Part shown: one piece after another, positions 41,835-50,749 of the stretch | Layout: every line of letters starts with the position of its first letter | Numbering within the stretch: the stretch's first letter is position 1 | Assembly: GCA_045589955.1 (NCBI GenBank) | Contig: JAZNQD010000064.1 | Coordinates: forward strand, 54,123-118,122 | Direction of reading: 5' to 3' | Length of the DNA stretch: 64,000 bases | Source: CAJGCS01 sp045589955 | GTDB taxonomy: Bacteria > Bacillota_I > Bacilli_A > ML615J-28 > CAG-313 | The notes under the pieces: generated by a model | Seen by the model: only the letters and a program-made list of their open reading frames with translations | What the model was told of the DNA's origin: nothing | Database searches by the model: none | Made by a program: the position numbers and the translations under genes

Positions 41835-42398
41835 ATGTTAATAACGTTTATCTTTATTGTTTTTATAATATTATTATCGATTATTATAGAAATAAGAACA
41901 CAACAAAAGAAACGTGTTATTATTGCATCATCTGGGCTGTATGCGTTTGTATTATATTTAGTAATTTTTGATACATTCAAAGACTCATCAGTATTGATGT
42001 GGTTTATAAAAATTAGACCTGATTTAATTCTTGAATCACTTGCTCCTAACCTCCTTAGAATATTTACAACTAATCCTTTTTTAGAAAATCCTCTTTTAGC
42101 TAAATTACTAAATGCTCTAGGAATAAGAGAAGGAACAAAAGTATTTAATTTGATTAAAAATTACAGACCGATTGCTGCAGATTCCCCATTTACAGGAATA
42201 TCTATAAATTCTATTCTTTCATATATGTCTAATGCAATTAACGATTTCTTTGGTTGGACATCTTATTCTGATTATTGTTTAACAATTCGAAAAATAGCAT
42301 ATATATTTGTACTAATTTTATCAGAAGAAATGTCTAAATTGTCATTTATTATTTTAAAGGAAAAATATAATGTTAAATTTAATTTGCTTATAGCATAA
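41835..42398 (+). CDS. Membrane protein, function unknown
   Basis: 187 residues with an amino-terminal transmembrane helix (LITFIFIVFIILLSIII), a second at about 35-50 (LYAFVLYLVIFDTF) and a third near the carboxy end (IAYIFVLILSEEMSKL). The region between (about 55-145) is amphipathic and has no motif I recognise. Good ribosome site AAAGGAG and strong promoter; single-gene unit between two terminators. Confidence 0.7.
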   Translation: MLITFIFIVFIILLSIIIEIRTQQKKRVIIASSGLYAFVLYLVIFDTFKDSSVLMWFIKIRPDLILESLAPNLLRIFTTNPFLENPLLAKLLNALGIREGTKVFNLIKNYRPIAADSPFTGISINSILSYMSNAINDFFGWTSYSDYCLTIRKIAYIFVLILSEEMSKLSFIILKEKYNVKFNLLIA

Positions 42399-42430
42399 GT
42401 AAATGAGCACCATTAGGTGCTCATTTTTTA
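42399..42430. terminator. Bidirectional terminator
   Basis: AAATGAGCACC, loop ATTA, GGTGCTCATTT (42401-42426), T run on the plus side; between convergent genes. Confidence 0.9.
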
Positions 42431-43282
42431 AATAGTTCCTGAAATTACTAAAGTGCTAGTTCCAGGTGTTACTGTATATGCTCCAGTAGTTTGGTCTTGA
42501 ACAACAGTAGCTCCAGGAACAGTAATAGATCCGTTAGCGCTTGTGAATAAACCTGTTGCTTCATCATATGTATAGTTTGTACCTTCAGTCCATGTTAAAC
42601 CATTAAATGATACTGCTAGATTTGTAAGTATTGGATTGAATGTATCCGTTAACACAACATTTTCAGTGGCAGATGCAGGAGCAGTAGAGTTGTTAGAAAT
42701 AACAAATGTATAAGTTACTGTTCCATTTTCAATAACCGGAATTGGACTAATACTCTTGATAATTGATAAAACTGGTTCTGTTGCAGCTGGGATACTTGTA
42801 GTCGATGCTACTGCATTGGTTAATCCACCCCCACTAACTGTTGCCGTATTTGTAATTGTTGATCCATCAGCAATTGGGGCAAAATTATTAGGTGTTGCTT
42901 GATATAAAATAACAACATTGCCATTAGCCGGAACTGTAACGCCTGTTATTTGGAATGGTGGACCTGGAACAACAGTTGGTGGAGTTTGTAATACTCCATT
43001 AACAAGATAACGAATTGATCCATCAACATATGTAAGAGGAACTAAAGTTAAAGTGTTATAGATATATGCACCTAAATTATCTGTAACAGTTAAATCGGTT
43101 AAGACATTGTTTCCAGTATTATTTATTGTTAAGACATAAGTAATAGTACTATTGTTATCATAGAAACCATTTAGTGCTTGCTTTTGAATATTTAGTACCT
43201 CCAAAATTTCCCCTGTCGCAATATTTGAATTAACAACCACATTATTATAACTTAATTGTGCTTGATTGGTATAAATAGCCAT
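42428..43282 (-). CDS. DUF11-repeat protein of the Clostridia/Bacilli surface type
   Basis: 284 residues, beginning MAIYTNQAQLSYNNVVVNSN without a signal peptide. Two DUF11 (beta-sandwich) repeats: KQALNGFYDNNSTITYVLTI to NTATVSGG, and SIIKSISPIPVIENGTVTYT to the end. Thr/Asn/Val-rich with few charged residues. This short cytosol-start form is a known family in spore-forming Bacillota and may be a spore or cell surface layer protein released by mother-cell lysis (inference). AAAGGAG before the ATG. Codon bias is more GC-rich than neighbours. Confidence 0.85.
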   Translation of the reverse strand: MAIYTNQAQLSYNNVVVNSNIATGEILEVLNIQKQALNGFYDNNSTITYVLTINNTGNNVLTDLTVTDNLGAYIYNTLTLVPLTYVDGSIRYLVNGVLQTPPTVVPGPPFQITGVTVPANGNVVILYQATPNNFAPIADGSTITNTATVSGGGLTNAVASTTSIPAATEPVLSIIKSISPIPVIENGTVTYTFVISNNSTAPASATENVVLTDTFNPILTNLAVSFNGLTWTEGTNYTYDEATGLFTSANGSITVPGATVVQDQTTGAYTVTPGTSTLVISGTI

Positions 43283-43327
43283 ATATATCTCCTTTCATTT
43301 TTTGGCTTTAGAGATAAGTCTCTATAG

Positions 43328-43354
43328 TAAAGTATGCACATTTAAGTAAATTGT
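43328..43354 (-). promoter_or_regulatory. Possible SigK-type promoter of the DUF11 gene
   Basis: No good SigA promoter is seen. Minus strand CATACTTTA (plus 43328-43336) fits the CATANNNTA -10 of mother-cell sigma-K, with AC 16 bases upstream (plus 43353-43354) as its short -35. Weak evidence in AT-rich DNA. Confidence 0.35.
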
Positions 43355-43382
43355 TGACTACTAATTAAATAATATTTCTTCC

Positions 43383-43411
43383 TTTACAAATATTGGAAAA
43401 TAAGGTATAAT
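43383..43411 (+). promoter_or_regulatory. Promoter, HTH-membrane protein operon
   Basis: TTTACA (43383-43388), 17 bp, TATAAT (43406-43411). Confidence 0.75.
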
Positions 43412-43433
43412 ATATATAAGAGGTCGATATATT

Positions 43434-44072
43434 ATGAAATATATAGCAACAAATATTAAGGTTTTACGAGAAGAAGCTCGATTATCTTATGAAGATTTGA
43501 ACGAAATTACTAATATCGATATAAATCGTTTAAAGATGATTGAAAAAGGAAAAATCGTTCCAACAACCGAAGAAGTTGAACTTTTATGTAAACCCTTAAG
43601 AATTCACTATGAAGACATTATTGAACGTGATATTCTATCGGAAAGAAATGATGCTGGAAGAAGAATGAAGAAAAGCGCAGAGCGTCGTAATTATAATTGG
43701 TACTTAGGAGATAAAAAAGTACTTGCCCTTTATTTAAGTTATTTCCTAGTTTCATTAATTGGGCTTATTGGCATTACTTTCCTTTCAAAGTTTTTAAATA
43801 TTGATTTATTTATTAATATGAATCCAGAAGCACCACTTCTTGCGACAACATATCTTGAGGCCTTTCTTACTGCATATATTATAATGTCGTATCCTTCTGG
43901 AGTTGCATTCATTGTTTGGCTGTTAATTAAACTACGATATCGTTTTGTATGGTGGCATATCTTTTGGCTTTCATTTGTTATATCGTTAATCCCAATTGTC
44001 GGTGCAATAGCGCAATTACCAGCTATTGGTTACAGCTTTTATAAAAGCATTATAAAAAGAGGTAAAAACTAA
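43434..44072 (+). CDS. Membrane-bound XRE-type regulator
   Basis: 212 residues: XRE HTH in residues 1-60 (IATNIKVLREEARLSYEDLN, ITNIDINRLKMIEKGKI), a basic linker, then three or four transmembrane helices (about 100-122, 142-165, 172-200). Joins DNA binding to a membrane anchor. Its stop overlaps the next ATG by one base, and it probably leads a five-gene operon reaching 47065. Signal sensed is unknown. Confidence 0.85.
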   Translation: MKYIATNIKVLREEARLSYEDLNEITNIDINRLKMIEKGKIVPTTEEVELLCKPLRIHYEDIIERDILSERNDAGRRMKKSAERRNYNWYLGDKKVLALYLSYFLVSLIGLIGITFLSKFLNIDLFINMNPEAPLLATTYLEAFLTAYIIMSYPSGVAFIVWLLIKLRYRFVWWHIFWLSFVISLIPIVGAIAQLPAIGYSFYKSIIKRGKN

Positions 44073-44872
44073 TGCGTAAATGTTTTACAATTATTGCTCA
44101 ACGACCAAAAGAGGATATCTTAAGTTTCGAAGAAAATTTAGTAAAAACAAAGGAATTTCAAGGATGTGAAATATTTTATCCTTATAATGTCTCAGAAGAA
44201 CAAAGACAGATGTATGCAACTACTCTGTATAACTTCACAAAGTATGAAGATTTTGAAATTGTTCTTCATATGCCTTATGCATTTGATAGTAATGTTGCAA
44301 TTGTTTCTGATCTAGTTATGAATCGTTTACATGATTCAATTGAATTTGCGCACAACTATGGGGTTAAGAAATTAACTCTTCATCCAGGTTTTGTTACTGA
44401 AGGACATACAAGAGATGATGCAATTAATATAAGTGTTAAAAATGTTCAAGAATTATGTGACCATGCTAAAAAATATGATATGACAATAATGATTGAAAAT
44501 CTTGTTGGTAAACATGAACTTTGCTTAAATGAAGAAGAAATCTTAACTTATTTAAAACTTGTTGCAAAAGATAATTGTAAATTCATCTTAGACTGTGGAC
44601 ATTATAATGTTGCCAATAACAATAAAGATTTAAAAGATGTTGTCTATAAATTAAAAGACTATTTAGTTCATTTACATTTAAGTAACAACTATGGTCTTCG
44701 TGATGAACACGCAAAGCTTGATTCAGGTAATATTGATTTTAAAGCATATTTTAAGTATTTGTGGGATATTAATTATCAAGGACTGTATTGTTCAGAAGTG
44801 TTATACAAAACATATTTAGATTTATTAGATACTTCTAAAAAAATCGAAGAATTTAGATACCGAGGAAATTAA
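44072..44872 (+). CDS. Sugar phosphate isomerase/epimerase-like TIM barrel
   Basis: 266 residues, xylose isomerase-like/AP endonuclease 2 fold. Metal-site residues are visible strand by strand: FEIVLHMPYAF (His), KKLTLHPGFV (His), MTIMIENLVG (Glu), CKFILDCGHYN (Asp, His), VHLHLSNNYG (His), LYCSEV (Glu). Could be an isomerase, epimerase or an endonuclease IV relative; length and gaps favour the sugar enzyme group. Translationally coupled to the HTH gene (TAATG). Confidence 0.85.
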   Translation: MRKCFTIIAQRPKEDILSFEENLVKTKEFQGCEIFYPYNVSEEQRQMYATTLYNFTKYEDFEIVLHMPYAFDSNVAIVSDLVMNRLHDSIEFAHNYGVKKLTLHPGFVTEGHTRDDAINISVKNVQELCDHAKKYDMTIMIENLVGKHELCLNEEEILTYLKLVAKDNCKFILDCGHYNVANNNKDLKDVVYKLKDYLVHLHLSNNYGLRDEHAKLDSGNIDFKAYFKYLWDINYQGLYCSEVLYKTYLDLLDTSKKIEEFRYRGN

Positions 44873-44874
44873 AT

Positions 44875-45735
44875 ATGAGTGAAGGTAAAAAATTACATAA
44901 AGTCGCATTAATGTATGACTTTGATAAAACATTATGTGGCAAAGATATGCAAGAATATAGTTTTATTCCGAGTGTTGGAATGCAAGCTAGTGATTTTTGG
45001 GAAGAAGCAAACCGTATTAGCGTAAAAACAAACATGGACCGCATTCTTGCATATATGTTGTTAATGATTAAAACTGCTAAGAAAAATGAAGTTGAAATAA
45101 CTAAAGAATCATTTAATAAATTAGGAAAAGATGTTGTTTTATTAAAAGGTGTAAAAACTTGGTTTAAGCGTATTAATGAATTTGGTAAATCATTAGGACT
45201 TGAAGTTGAACATTACATCATTTCATCTGGTTTAAAAGAAATTATTGATGGTACGTCAATTGCTAAGGAATTTAAAAAGATTTATGCTTGTGAATTCCAC
45301 TATAATAACTCTGGAAATGCCGATTGGCCTCAACAAGTTGTAAATTACACTACTAAAACACAATTCATTTTTAGAATATCGAAAGGTGTTCTTGATACAA
45401 TGGATGATAAAAGATTAAATTCGTATACATCTGAAAGAGATCGAACAATTCCATATCGCAATATGATATATATTGGAGATGGGTTGACTGATGTTCCTTG
45501 CATGACTGTTGTAAAAGATCGTGGTGGGGAATCAATTGCTATTTATCATCGCGGAGAAAAACAAGTTGCAAAAAAACTATTAAAAGAAAATAGAGTTGCT
45601 TATATGTGCCGTGCTGATTATTCACAAGACAGTATGTTAGAAGTAATTGTGAAAAAAATTCTTCAAAAAATTGCAATTACAAATGAATTAATCGATTTAC
45701 ATCAAGAGCAATTAAATGGCGTCGATGAAAAATAA
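44875..45735 (+). CDS. HAD-family phosphatase (phosphoserine-phosphatase-like)
   Basis: 286 residues. HAD motif I MYDFDKTLCGKDM, motif II YIISSGLKEI, motif III Lys region, motif IV IYIGDGLTDVPCM. The large cap after motif I and the extra carboxy region match uncharacterised HAD-IB proteins of Bacillota. Substrate unknown. Follows the isomerase by 2 bases and overlaps the next gene by 20. Confidence 0.85.
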   Translation: MSEGKKLHKVALMYDFDKTLCGKDMQEYSFIPSVGMQASDFWEEANRISVKTNMDRILAYMLLMIKTAKKNEVEITKESFNKLGKDVVLLKGVKTWFKRINEFGKSLGLEVEHYIISSGLKEIIDGTSIAKEFKKIYACEFHYNNSGNADWPQQVVNYTTKTQFIFRISKGVLDTMDDKRLNSYTSERDRTIPYRNMIYIGDGLTDVPCMTVVKDRGGESIAIYHRGEKQVAKKLLKENRVAYMCRADYSQDSMLEVIVKKILQKIAITNELIDLHQEQLNGVDEK

Positions 45736-46717
45736 TGAAATTATTGAACAAATCAAAAGAAAACTTACTGGACAAAAAGAAAAAGACATTCCATTTTTGG
45801 AACAAGAAATAAGAAAATATCAAAGTGAAAATAATTTTGAATTAGCTATGAAAATACAAATACTATTATTTAACTATTTACCGGAAGAAGAAAAGGTTAA
45901 GTTAAATGAAGGTGCTAACAATATGTTAAAGGAACATAAGAATAAGTATAATGAAGCACTTGAACATTTAAACTATGGTGATATCGACCGTGCTAAGAAT
46001 ATTTTGGTTGAACTTTTTAATACTTATTTAAAAGTTAGTAAAATTATGGATTCTTGTTTTTTTGACTTTTCCGAACCAATTGAACATTTTATCTATTTTG
46101 GAAGTTTCCAAGAATTAAAAAAAGCTAATATCAAAAAAATTCCTGAACCCGTTGTTCACTATGCATACCAAATTGCATCAATATATCTTGAACAAGGGGA
46201 TAATCAACAAGCAATTGCTTACTTGGAAAAAGCCTTAATCTTTAATCCAGTTTGTGAGTATGTTTTACAAGAGTTAATTGAACGCTATTTATCAATTAGC
46301 AATTATGAACAAGCATTTATCTATATTAAAAGATGTCTAAAAAATGCATACACAAAAAAACAACTTGCCTATGGGTATAATAAATTAGGACAATATTTTA
46401 GAAATTGTGCTAAATATGACAAGGCAATTGCAAGTTTTGCAGTAAGTAATTTATATGAAGATGATTTGAATAATAAAATCGCAATTAAAGAGATTACTGC
46501 TATTGCCGGACAAATTAAGTTTTCATCAGCTGATCAATTAATAGCACTATTTAAAGAAGAAGATATTAACTATGGACCATCTAAACATGTTATCCAAACA
46601 TTCGCTAATTTTATTGATTATGCTAAAGCATCAAAAGATAAAAAAACGCTTGGGTATGTTTGCAAAATTGCTTATGAATTAACTGATGAAAAATATTACC
46701 AAGATATAATAAAATAA
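45716..46717 (+). CDS. Tetratricopeptide-repeat protein
   Basis: 333 residues, cytoplasmic, all-helical. TPR-like units at about 148-182 (YQIASIYLEQGDNQQAIAYL), 184-216 and 222-256 (YNKLGQYFRNCAKYDKAIAS). The ATG at 45716 overlaps the HAD gene; an ATG at 45725 is a possible alternative and neither has a clear ribosome site. Likely a protein-binding scaffold; partner unknown. Confidence 0.78.
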   Translation: MASMKNNEIIEQIKRKLTGQKEKDIPFLEQEIRKYQSENNFELAMKIQILLFNYLPEEEKVKLNEGANNMLKEHKNKYNEALEHLNYGDIDRAKNILVELFNTYLKVSKIMDSCFFDFSEPIEHFIYFGSFQELKKANIKKIPEPVVHYAYQIASIYLEQGDNQQAIAYLEKALIFNPVCEYVLQELIERYLSISNYEQAFIYIKRCLKNAYTKKQLAYGYNKLGQYFRNCAKYDKAIASFAVSNLYEDDLNNKIAIKEITAIAGQIKFSSADQLIALFKEEDINYGPSKHVIQTFANFIDYAKASKDKKTLGYVCKIAYELTDEKYYQDIIK

Positions 46718-46729
46718 TAAAGGTGACTT

Positions 46730-47065
46730 ATGACTAAAAATGAAAAAATTAAATTTGCATATTTGATAACTTATACTGTAATAGTTATTGTAGGAATTGT
46801 ATTCTATGCTCTTTTTAAACATACTGATGGTGGAGTAATTATTCTTATTGCGGATATTTTATTTGCAGTATTAGGTATCATTGGTTTTATAATTTTACAT
46901 AACCGAATTACAAAATATCACTGTCATCACTGTGGGAATGATTTTAAAGCTAATATCATTGATACTGTAATTGGCGAAGACAAAGGTGCTAATGTCGGTA
47001 AAAAAACAGTATGTTCAGTTTGTAATGAAAAAGATTATTATAAAGCTGTAAGAGAAAAAAATTAA
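46730..47065 (+). CDS. Small membrane protein with zinc ribbon
   Basis: 111 residues: two transmembrane helices (IKFAYLITYTVIVIVGIVFY and VIILIADILFAVLGIIGFII) then a zinc ribbon with CHHCG and CSVC. AAGGTGA ribosome site. Last gene of the operon started at 43434; terminator follows. Function unknown. Confidence 0.75.
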   Translation: MTKNEKIKFAYLITYTVIVIVGIVFYALFKHTDGGVIILIADILFAVLGIIGFIILHNRITKYHCHHCGNDFKANIIDTVIGEDKGANVGKKTVCSVCNEKDYYKAVREKN

Positions 47066-47101
47066 GATTAGTAGTATGATTTTCATACTACTTTTTTTTA
47101 A
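47066..47101 (+). terminator. Terminator after the zinc-ribbon membrane gene
   Basis: AGTAGTATGA, loop TTT, TCATACTACT (47070-47092), eight T. Confidence 0.92.
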
Positions 47102-47132
47102 TTTTTAGAGTTTAAAAAACTTAATTAATTCC

Positions 47133-47161
47133 TTGAAAAAAACGTACTTTCATAGTATAAT
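47133..47161 (+). promoter_or_regulatory. Promoter of the zur-znuACB operon
   Basis: TTGAAA (47133-47138), 17 bp, TATAAT (47156-47161). No standard palindromic Zur box was recognised nearby; the pair TACTTTCATAGTA around 47146-47158 overlaps the spacer and is the best candidate. Confidence 0.75.
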
Positions 47162-47200
47162 AAATATGATACTGAGTCGCAAATTTTAGGAGAAAAGCTT

Positions 47201-47611
47201 ATGCAAAATATCATTAAGAAAGACTATACAACAAAACATAGAAAATTTATTTTAGATTTATTAAAAGAAAACCAAGGTAAAAAATTTACTGCCGATGAAA
47301 TTATTCATTTAATCAACAAAGAAGAAGTTATTATCAGTAAAGCTACTGTATATCGTAACCTAGATTATTTATTTAATAAAGGCTTAATAAAAAAGATTAA
47401 TCTTGATAATATTTGTTCATGTTATATATATAACAAAGAAAAATGCGTTAATTTTTGTTGTGATAAATGTGGAGAAGTTACACAAATATCAAGTCGTGCT
47501 TTCGATACTCTTAATCACAAATTATCCAAAGAATTCCATTTCTTAATAGATCAATCAAAAACAATTATTCATGGTACATGTTGCAAATGTCAGGAGGCTC
47601 ATTATGACTAA
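47201..47611 (+). CDS. zur: Fur-family regulator, probably Zur
   Basis: 136 residues. Winged-helix part KHRKFILDLLKENQGKKFTA with recognition helix ISKATVYRNLDYLFNKGLI; structural zinc Cys pairs CDKCG and CKCQ (with flanking extra Cys). The Fur family senses Fe, Zn, Mn or peroxide; being first in an operon with a zinc-type ABC importer makes a zinc sensor (Zur) most likely. The TAA overlaps the znuA start (ATGACTAA). Confidence 0.87.
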   Translation: MQNIIKKDYTTKHRKFILDLLKENQGKKFTADEIIHLINKEEVIISKATVYRNLDYLFNKGLIKKINLDNICSCYIYNKEKCVNFCCDKCGEVTQISSRAFDTLNHKLSKEFHFLIDQSKTIIHGTCCKCQEAHYD

Positions 47612-48770
47612 AGTAATGAAAAAAATATTCCTTGCATTAATTGTTGCTTTTCTTTCTTTAGGTATAACTGGATGCTCTAAAACTATAGTTAAAGATGACA
47701 CTGAATTTGTTATTGTAACTACACTATATCCAACTTATGAATTTGTTAATTGTATCATAGAAGGCCAACAAAATATTGGTAATAACATTAAGGTTAATCT
47801 AATTGTTCCTTATGGAACTGACTCGCATAACTATGATCCAAGTTTATCAGATTATCTTACAATTAGTAATGCGGATTTGTTCATCTATACAAGTGACGAA
47901 ATGGAACCTTGGGCCAAAGGGTTAGGTTTAGATAAAAATAAAGTTTTGAATTTATATGATGCTATGATAGAAAAGTATGATGATTTCGAAGAACTTCAAA
48001 TCTTACAATCTGAAGATTTAGTAAATCATGAACACACTCATGATGACAATCATAATCACACAGGTGATAGTCATCAACATAATTCATATAAAGAAGGTAA
48101 TAATTTTTTTGAAAAAATATTAGTGAAATTAACTAATTTCATTTCATTAATTTTCCCTCATAAACATTCTCATAAATACGATCCCCATTTCTGGACAGAT
48201 ATGAAATATGCCGAATATATGGTTGAAGTTATTTATGATGCTTTAGAGGAAAAAATTAATGACCCGTATGGGACAATTAAAAAGGAAATGCGAAAAAATG
48301 CAGATGCTTATATTGATGATTTACGTTGTTTAGATCGACAATTTAGAAGTGTTGCTGAACAGGCAGAGGATAAAACTTTATTCTTTGGTTCTCCATTTGC
48401 TTTTTATTATTTTACTATTCGTTATGAAGTAGATTATGTATTAACTTATGCAACTTGTTCAACCGAAATTGATCCATCGATTTTAGTTATGTTAGAAGTA
48501 GTCGAAGAAATGGAACATCATAACGCTAAAGTAGTTTTATCAAAAGAACTTACATCAGATGATGCCGCAAAAACCATTGCTGAATATGCGGGTGGGGAAG
48601 TATTAGAGTTTCATTCAGGACATAACATTAGTGCTGATCAAGCAGGTAAAACAAGCTTCTTAGATATTATGCAAAATAATGTAACAGTCTTTGCAAAGGC
48701 TTTAAATGTAGAAATTTATAAAATTCAAGAATATAATCAAATAAAAGGAGGTGTAGGAAGTGTTAATTAA
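47604..48770 (+). CDS. znuA: Zinc ABC transporter substrate-binding lipoprotein
   Basis: 388 residues from the ATG at 47604 (AGGAGG upstream; a longer frame to 47571 lacks signal at its start). Signal peptide and lipobox GITGC. Cluster A-I binding protein: TTLYPTYEFVN, His in DSHNYDPSLSD, a His-rich loop (HEHTHDDNHNHTGDSHQH, about residues 145-162) plus HKHSHKYDPHFWTD, both typical of zinc ZnuA/AdcA. Captures zinc outside the membrane for ZnuB/ZnuC. The segment between the two His clusters contains an amphipathic insert not usual in ZnuA. Confidence 0.9.
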   Translation: MTKVMKKIFLALIVAFLSLGITGCSKTIVKDDTEFVIVTTLYPTYEFVNCIIEGQQNIGNNIKVNLIVPYGTDSHNYDPSLSDYLTISNADLFIYTSDEMEPWAKGLGLDKNKVLNLYDAMIEKYDDFEELQILQSEDLVNHEHTHDDNHNHTGDSHQHNSYKEGNNFFEKILVKLTNFISLIFPHKHSHKYDPHFWTDMKYAEYMVEVIYDALEEKINDPYGTIKKEMRKNADAYIDDLRCLDRQFRSVAEQAEDKTLFFGSPFAFYYFTIRYEVDYVLTYATCSTEIDPSILVMLEVVEEMEHHNAKVVLSKELTSDDAAKTIAEYAGGEVLEFHSGHNISADQAGKTSFLDIMQNNVTVFAKALNVEIYKIQEYNQIKGGVGSVN

Positions 48771-49455
48771 ATTTGAAAATGTTCAAACAGGTTATGTGAA
48801 TCGTGTTATTTGTAATAACATCAATTTAGAAATTGAAGATGGCGATTATGTAACAATTTTTGGCGATAACGGAAGTGGCAAAACTACTTTCTTAAAAACA
48901 TTAGTTGGTATCATACCTGTTTTAAAAGGTAAAATTACCTATGATAAATCAATTGATCCTAAAGCAATTGGCTATTTACCTCAAAGTACTAATGTTAGAT
49001 CGGACTTTCCTGCATCTGCTTTTGAAATAGTTTTATCTGGGTGTATTAAAAGAATTGGTCGTTTACCTTTTTATCGTAAAAAGGACAAAGAATATGCTTT
49101 AGAAGTTATGAAGATTTTTAATATTTCCAGACTTGCAGGGCGACCATTTAGAGAATTATCTGGTGGTCAACAACAAAGAGTACTTCTAGCAAGAGCATAC
49201 TGTTCTATGAAGAAGATTCTTGTTCTTGATGAACCATTTACAGGACTTGACCCATATTCTGTAAAGCAATTAATAAGAACATTAGATACGCTTAATAAAC
49301 AAGGTATAACAATTATTATTGTTTCTCACTTAGTTAATGCTGCATTAGAATGCTCAAAGAAAATTGTTCAAATTAGTAAAGATGACGTTTTCTGTGGTAC
49401 TCCAGAAGAATTTAAGAAAAAGGAGGATGAGATTTATGCCAGAATTGATAATTAA
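48760..49455 (+). CDS. znuC: Zinc ABC transporter ATP-binding protein
   Basis: 231 residues, GTG start with AAAGGAGGTG directly upstream and overlap of 11 bases with znuA. Walker A GDNGSGKTT, signature LSGGQQQR, Walker B ILVLDEPFTGLDP and the switch His in IIIVSHL. Provides energy for zinc import. Confidence 0.94.
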   Translation: MLIKFENVQTGYVNRVICNNINLEIEDGDYVTIFGDNGSGKTTFLKTLVGIIPVLKGKITYDKSIDPKAIGYLPQSTNVRSDFPASAFEIVLSGCIKRIGRLPFYRKKDKEYALEVMKIFNISRLAGRPFRELSGGQQQRVLLARAYCSMKKILVLDEPFTGLDPYSVKQLIRTLDTLNKQGITIIIVSHLVNAALECSKKIVQISKDDVFCGTPEEFKKKEDEIYARIDN

Positions 49456-50260
49456 TAATTTTGATAAGCTTATTTTTCCTTTACTTGTTGGATGTCTTCT
49501 TGCTTTAACAGCTTCGGTTTTAGGGGTTGTATTAGTATTAAAAAGATATTCTATGATTGGTGATGGATTAAGCCATGTAACATTTGGTGTATTTGCGATT
49601 GCTCTAGGTATTGATTTTATTGATCCAGATTTATCAATGTTTATTGTTATTCCAATTGTTATGGTTGCAGCATATTTTCTTCTTCGTCTTGGCGAAAGCC
49701 AAAAGATTAAAGGTGATGCTGCAATCGGTCTTATATCATCTGCTTTCCTAGCAATTGGGTACTTAGTTGGTTCACAAACTGGTTTCACAAGAGATATTCA
49801 AAGTTATATGTTTGGTAGTATTGCTTTTGCTGGTTTAGATGAATTAATTATTATTGCTCCTATTTCAATTATAGTAATTGTTAGCTTCATTTTCTTATAT
49901 AATCGTATTTTTGCAGTAACATTTGATGAAAGTTTTGCAAAAGCAATTGGAATTAAAACTAAGGTTTACAATATGATCTTTGCTTTCTTTACTGCTGTTG
50001 TAATTGTTGTAGGTATTAAGATTATGGGGTCATTATTAATCTCAAGTATTATTATTCTTCCAGCTCTTTCTGCAATGCAAGTCTTCACAAAGTTTAAAAA
50101 AGTAATGATAGCTTCTGCAGTAATGTCAGTTACATGCTTCATTATTGCTTTCTTTGTCTTTATTGAATATTCATCAGGTGCTTCAGTTGTAATTGTTAAC
50201 TTATTCTGTTTTATTGTTTGTGCAATCATTGGGGCAATTAGAAGAAAGTTGGCACGATAA
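49436..50260 (+). CDS. znuB: Zinc ABC transporter permease
   Basis: 274 residues from the ATG at 49436 (AAGGAGGA seven bases upstream, inside znuC's 3' end). About eight transmembrane helices of the ABC-3 family: LLVGCLLALTASVLGVVLVL, MIGDGLSHVTFGVFAIAL, IKIMGSLLISSIIILPALSA. Stop overlaps the following GNAT start (TAATG). Confidence 0.93.
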   Translation: MPELIINNFDKLIFPLLVGCLLALTASVLGVVLVLKRYSMIGDGLSHVTFGVFAIALGIDFIDPDLSMFIVIPIVMVAAYFLLRLGESQKIKGDAAIGLISSAFLAIGYLVGSQTGFTRDIQSYMFGSIAFAGLDELIIIAPISIIVIVSFIFLYNRIFAVTFDESFAKAIGIKTKVYNMIFAFFTAVVIVVGIKIMGSLLISSIIILPALSAMQVFTKFKKVMIASAVMSVTCFIIAFFVFIEYSSGASVVIVNLFCFIVCAIIGAIRRKLAR

Positions 50261-50748
50261 TGTATCTATATCAAATTGCGACTTTTGATCATTTTGAAGA
50301 AATTATTAAAATTAAAAACAATGTGAAACAAAAAGTAATTGATGAACAATTACCTATCTGGCAAAATGGTTATCCAGAAGATGAGTTGATTCATAAAGAT
50401 ATAGAAAATGGATTCGGACGCATTGTGATTGATAATGATGAGATTGTTTCTTATGCAACATATCATCCAGCTCTATATGAATATGATCTTGGGACATTTC
50501 CAAACGATAACGTAATGTCATTTGGGCGTGTTATGACAAAAGTTGGTAGGGAAAAAAGAGGTTATGCAAGCTATTTAATTGATTGCATGATTAAAGAAAC
50601 AAAAGAAAAAAAGATTCCGGGAATGGGAATCTTAGTTGATAATTTTAATAAAAAGGCTCTTAATATATATTTAAAGTTTGGTTTTAAATATTTAAAAACA
50701 AGCCAGTTTCCTTGGGCTGTTTTAGATGTATATTATTTAGAATTTTAA
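50260..50748 (+). CDS. GNAT-family N-acetyltransferase
   Basis: 162 residues. Acetyl-CoA loop VGREKRGYASYLIDCMIKET (R/Q-x-x-G-x-G/A form), then GMGILVDNFNKKALNIYLKFGF, the usual GNAT end. Translationally coupled to znuB by TAATG, though no role in zinc is evident. Substrate unknown. Confidence 0.85.
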   Translation: MYLYQIATFDHFEEIIKIKNNVKQKVIDEQLPIWQNGYPEDELIHKDIENGFGRIVIDNDEIVSYATYHPALYEYDLGTFPNDNVMSFGRVMTKVGREKRGYASYLIDCMIKETKEKKIPGMGILVDNFNKKALNIYLKFGFKYLKTSQFPWAVLDVYYLEF

Positions 50749-50749
50749 G

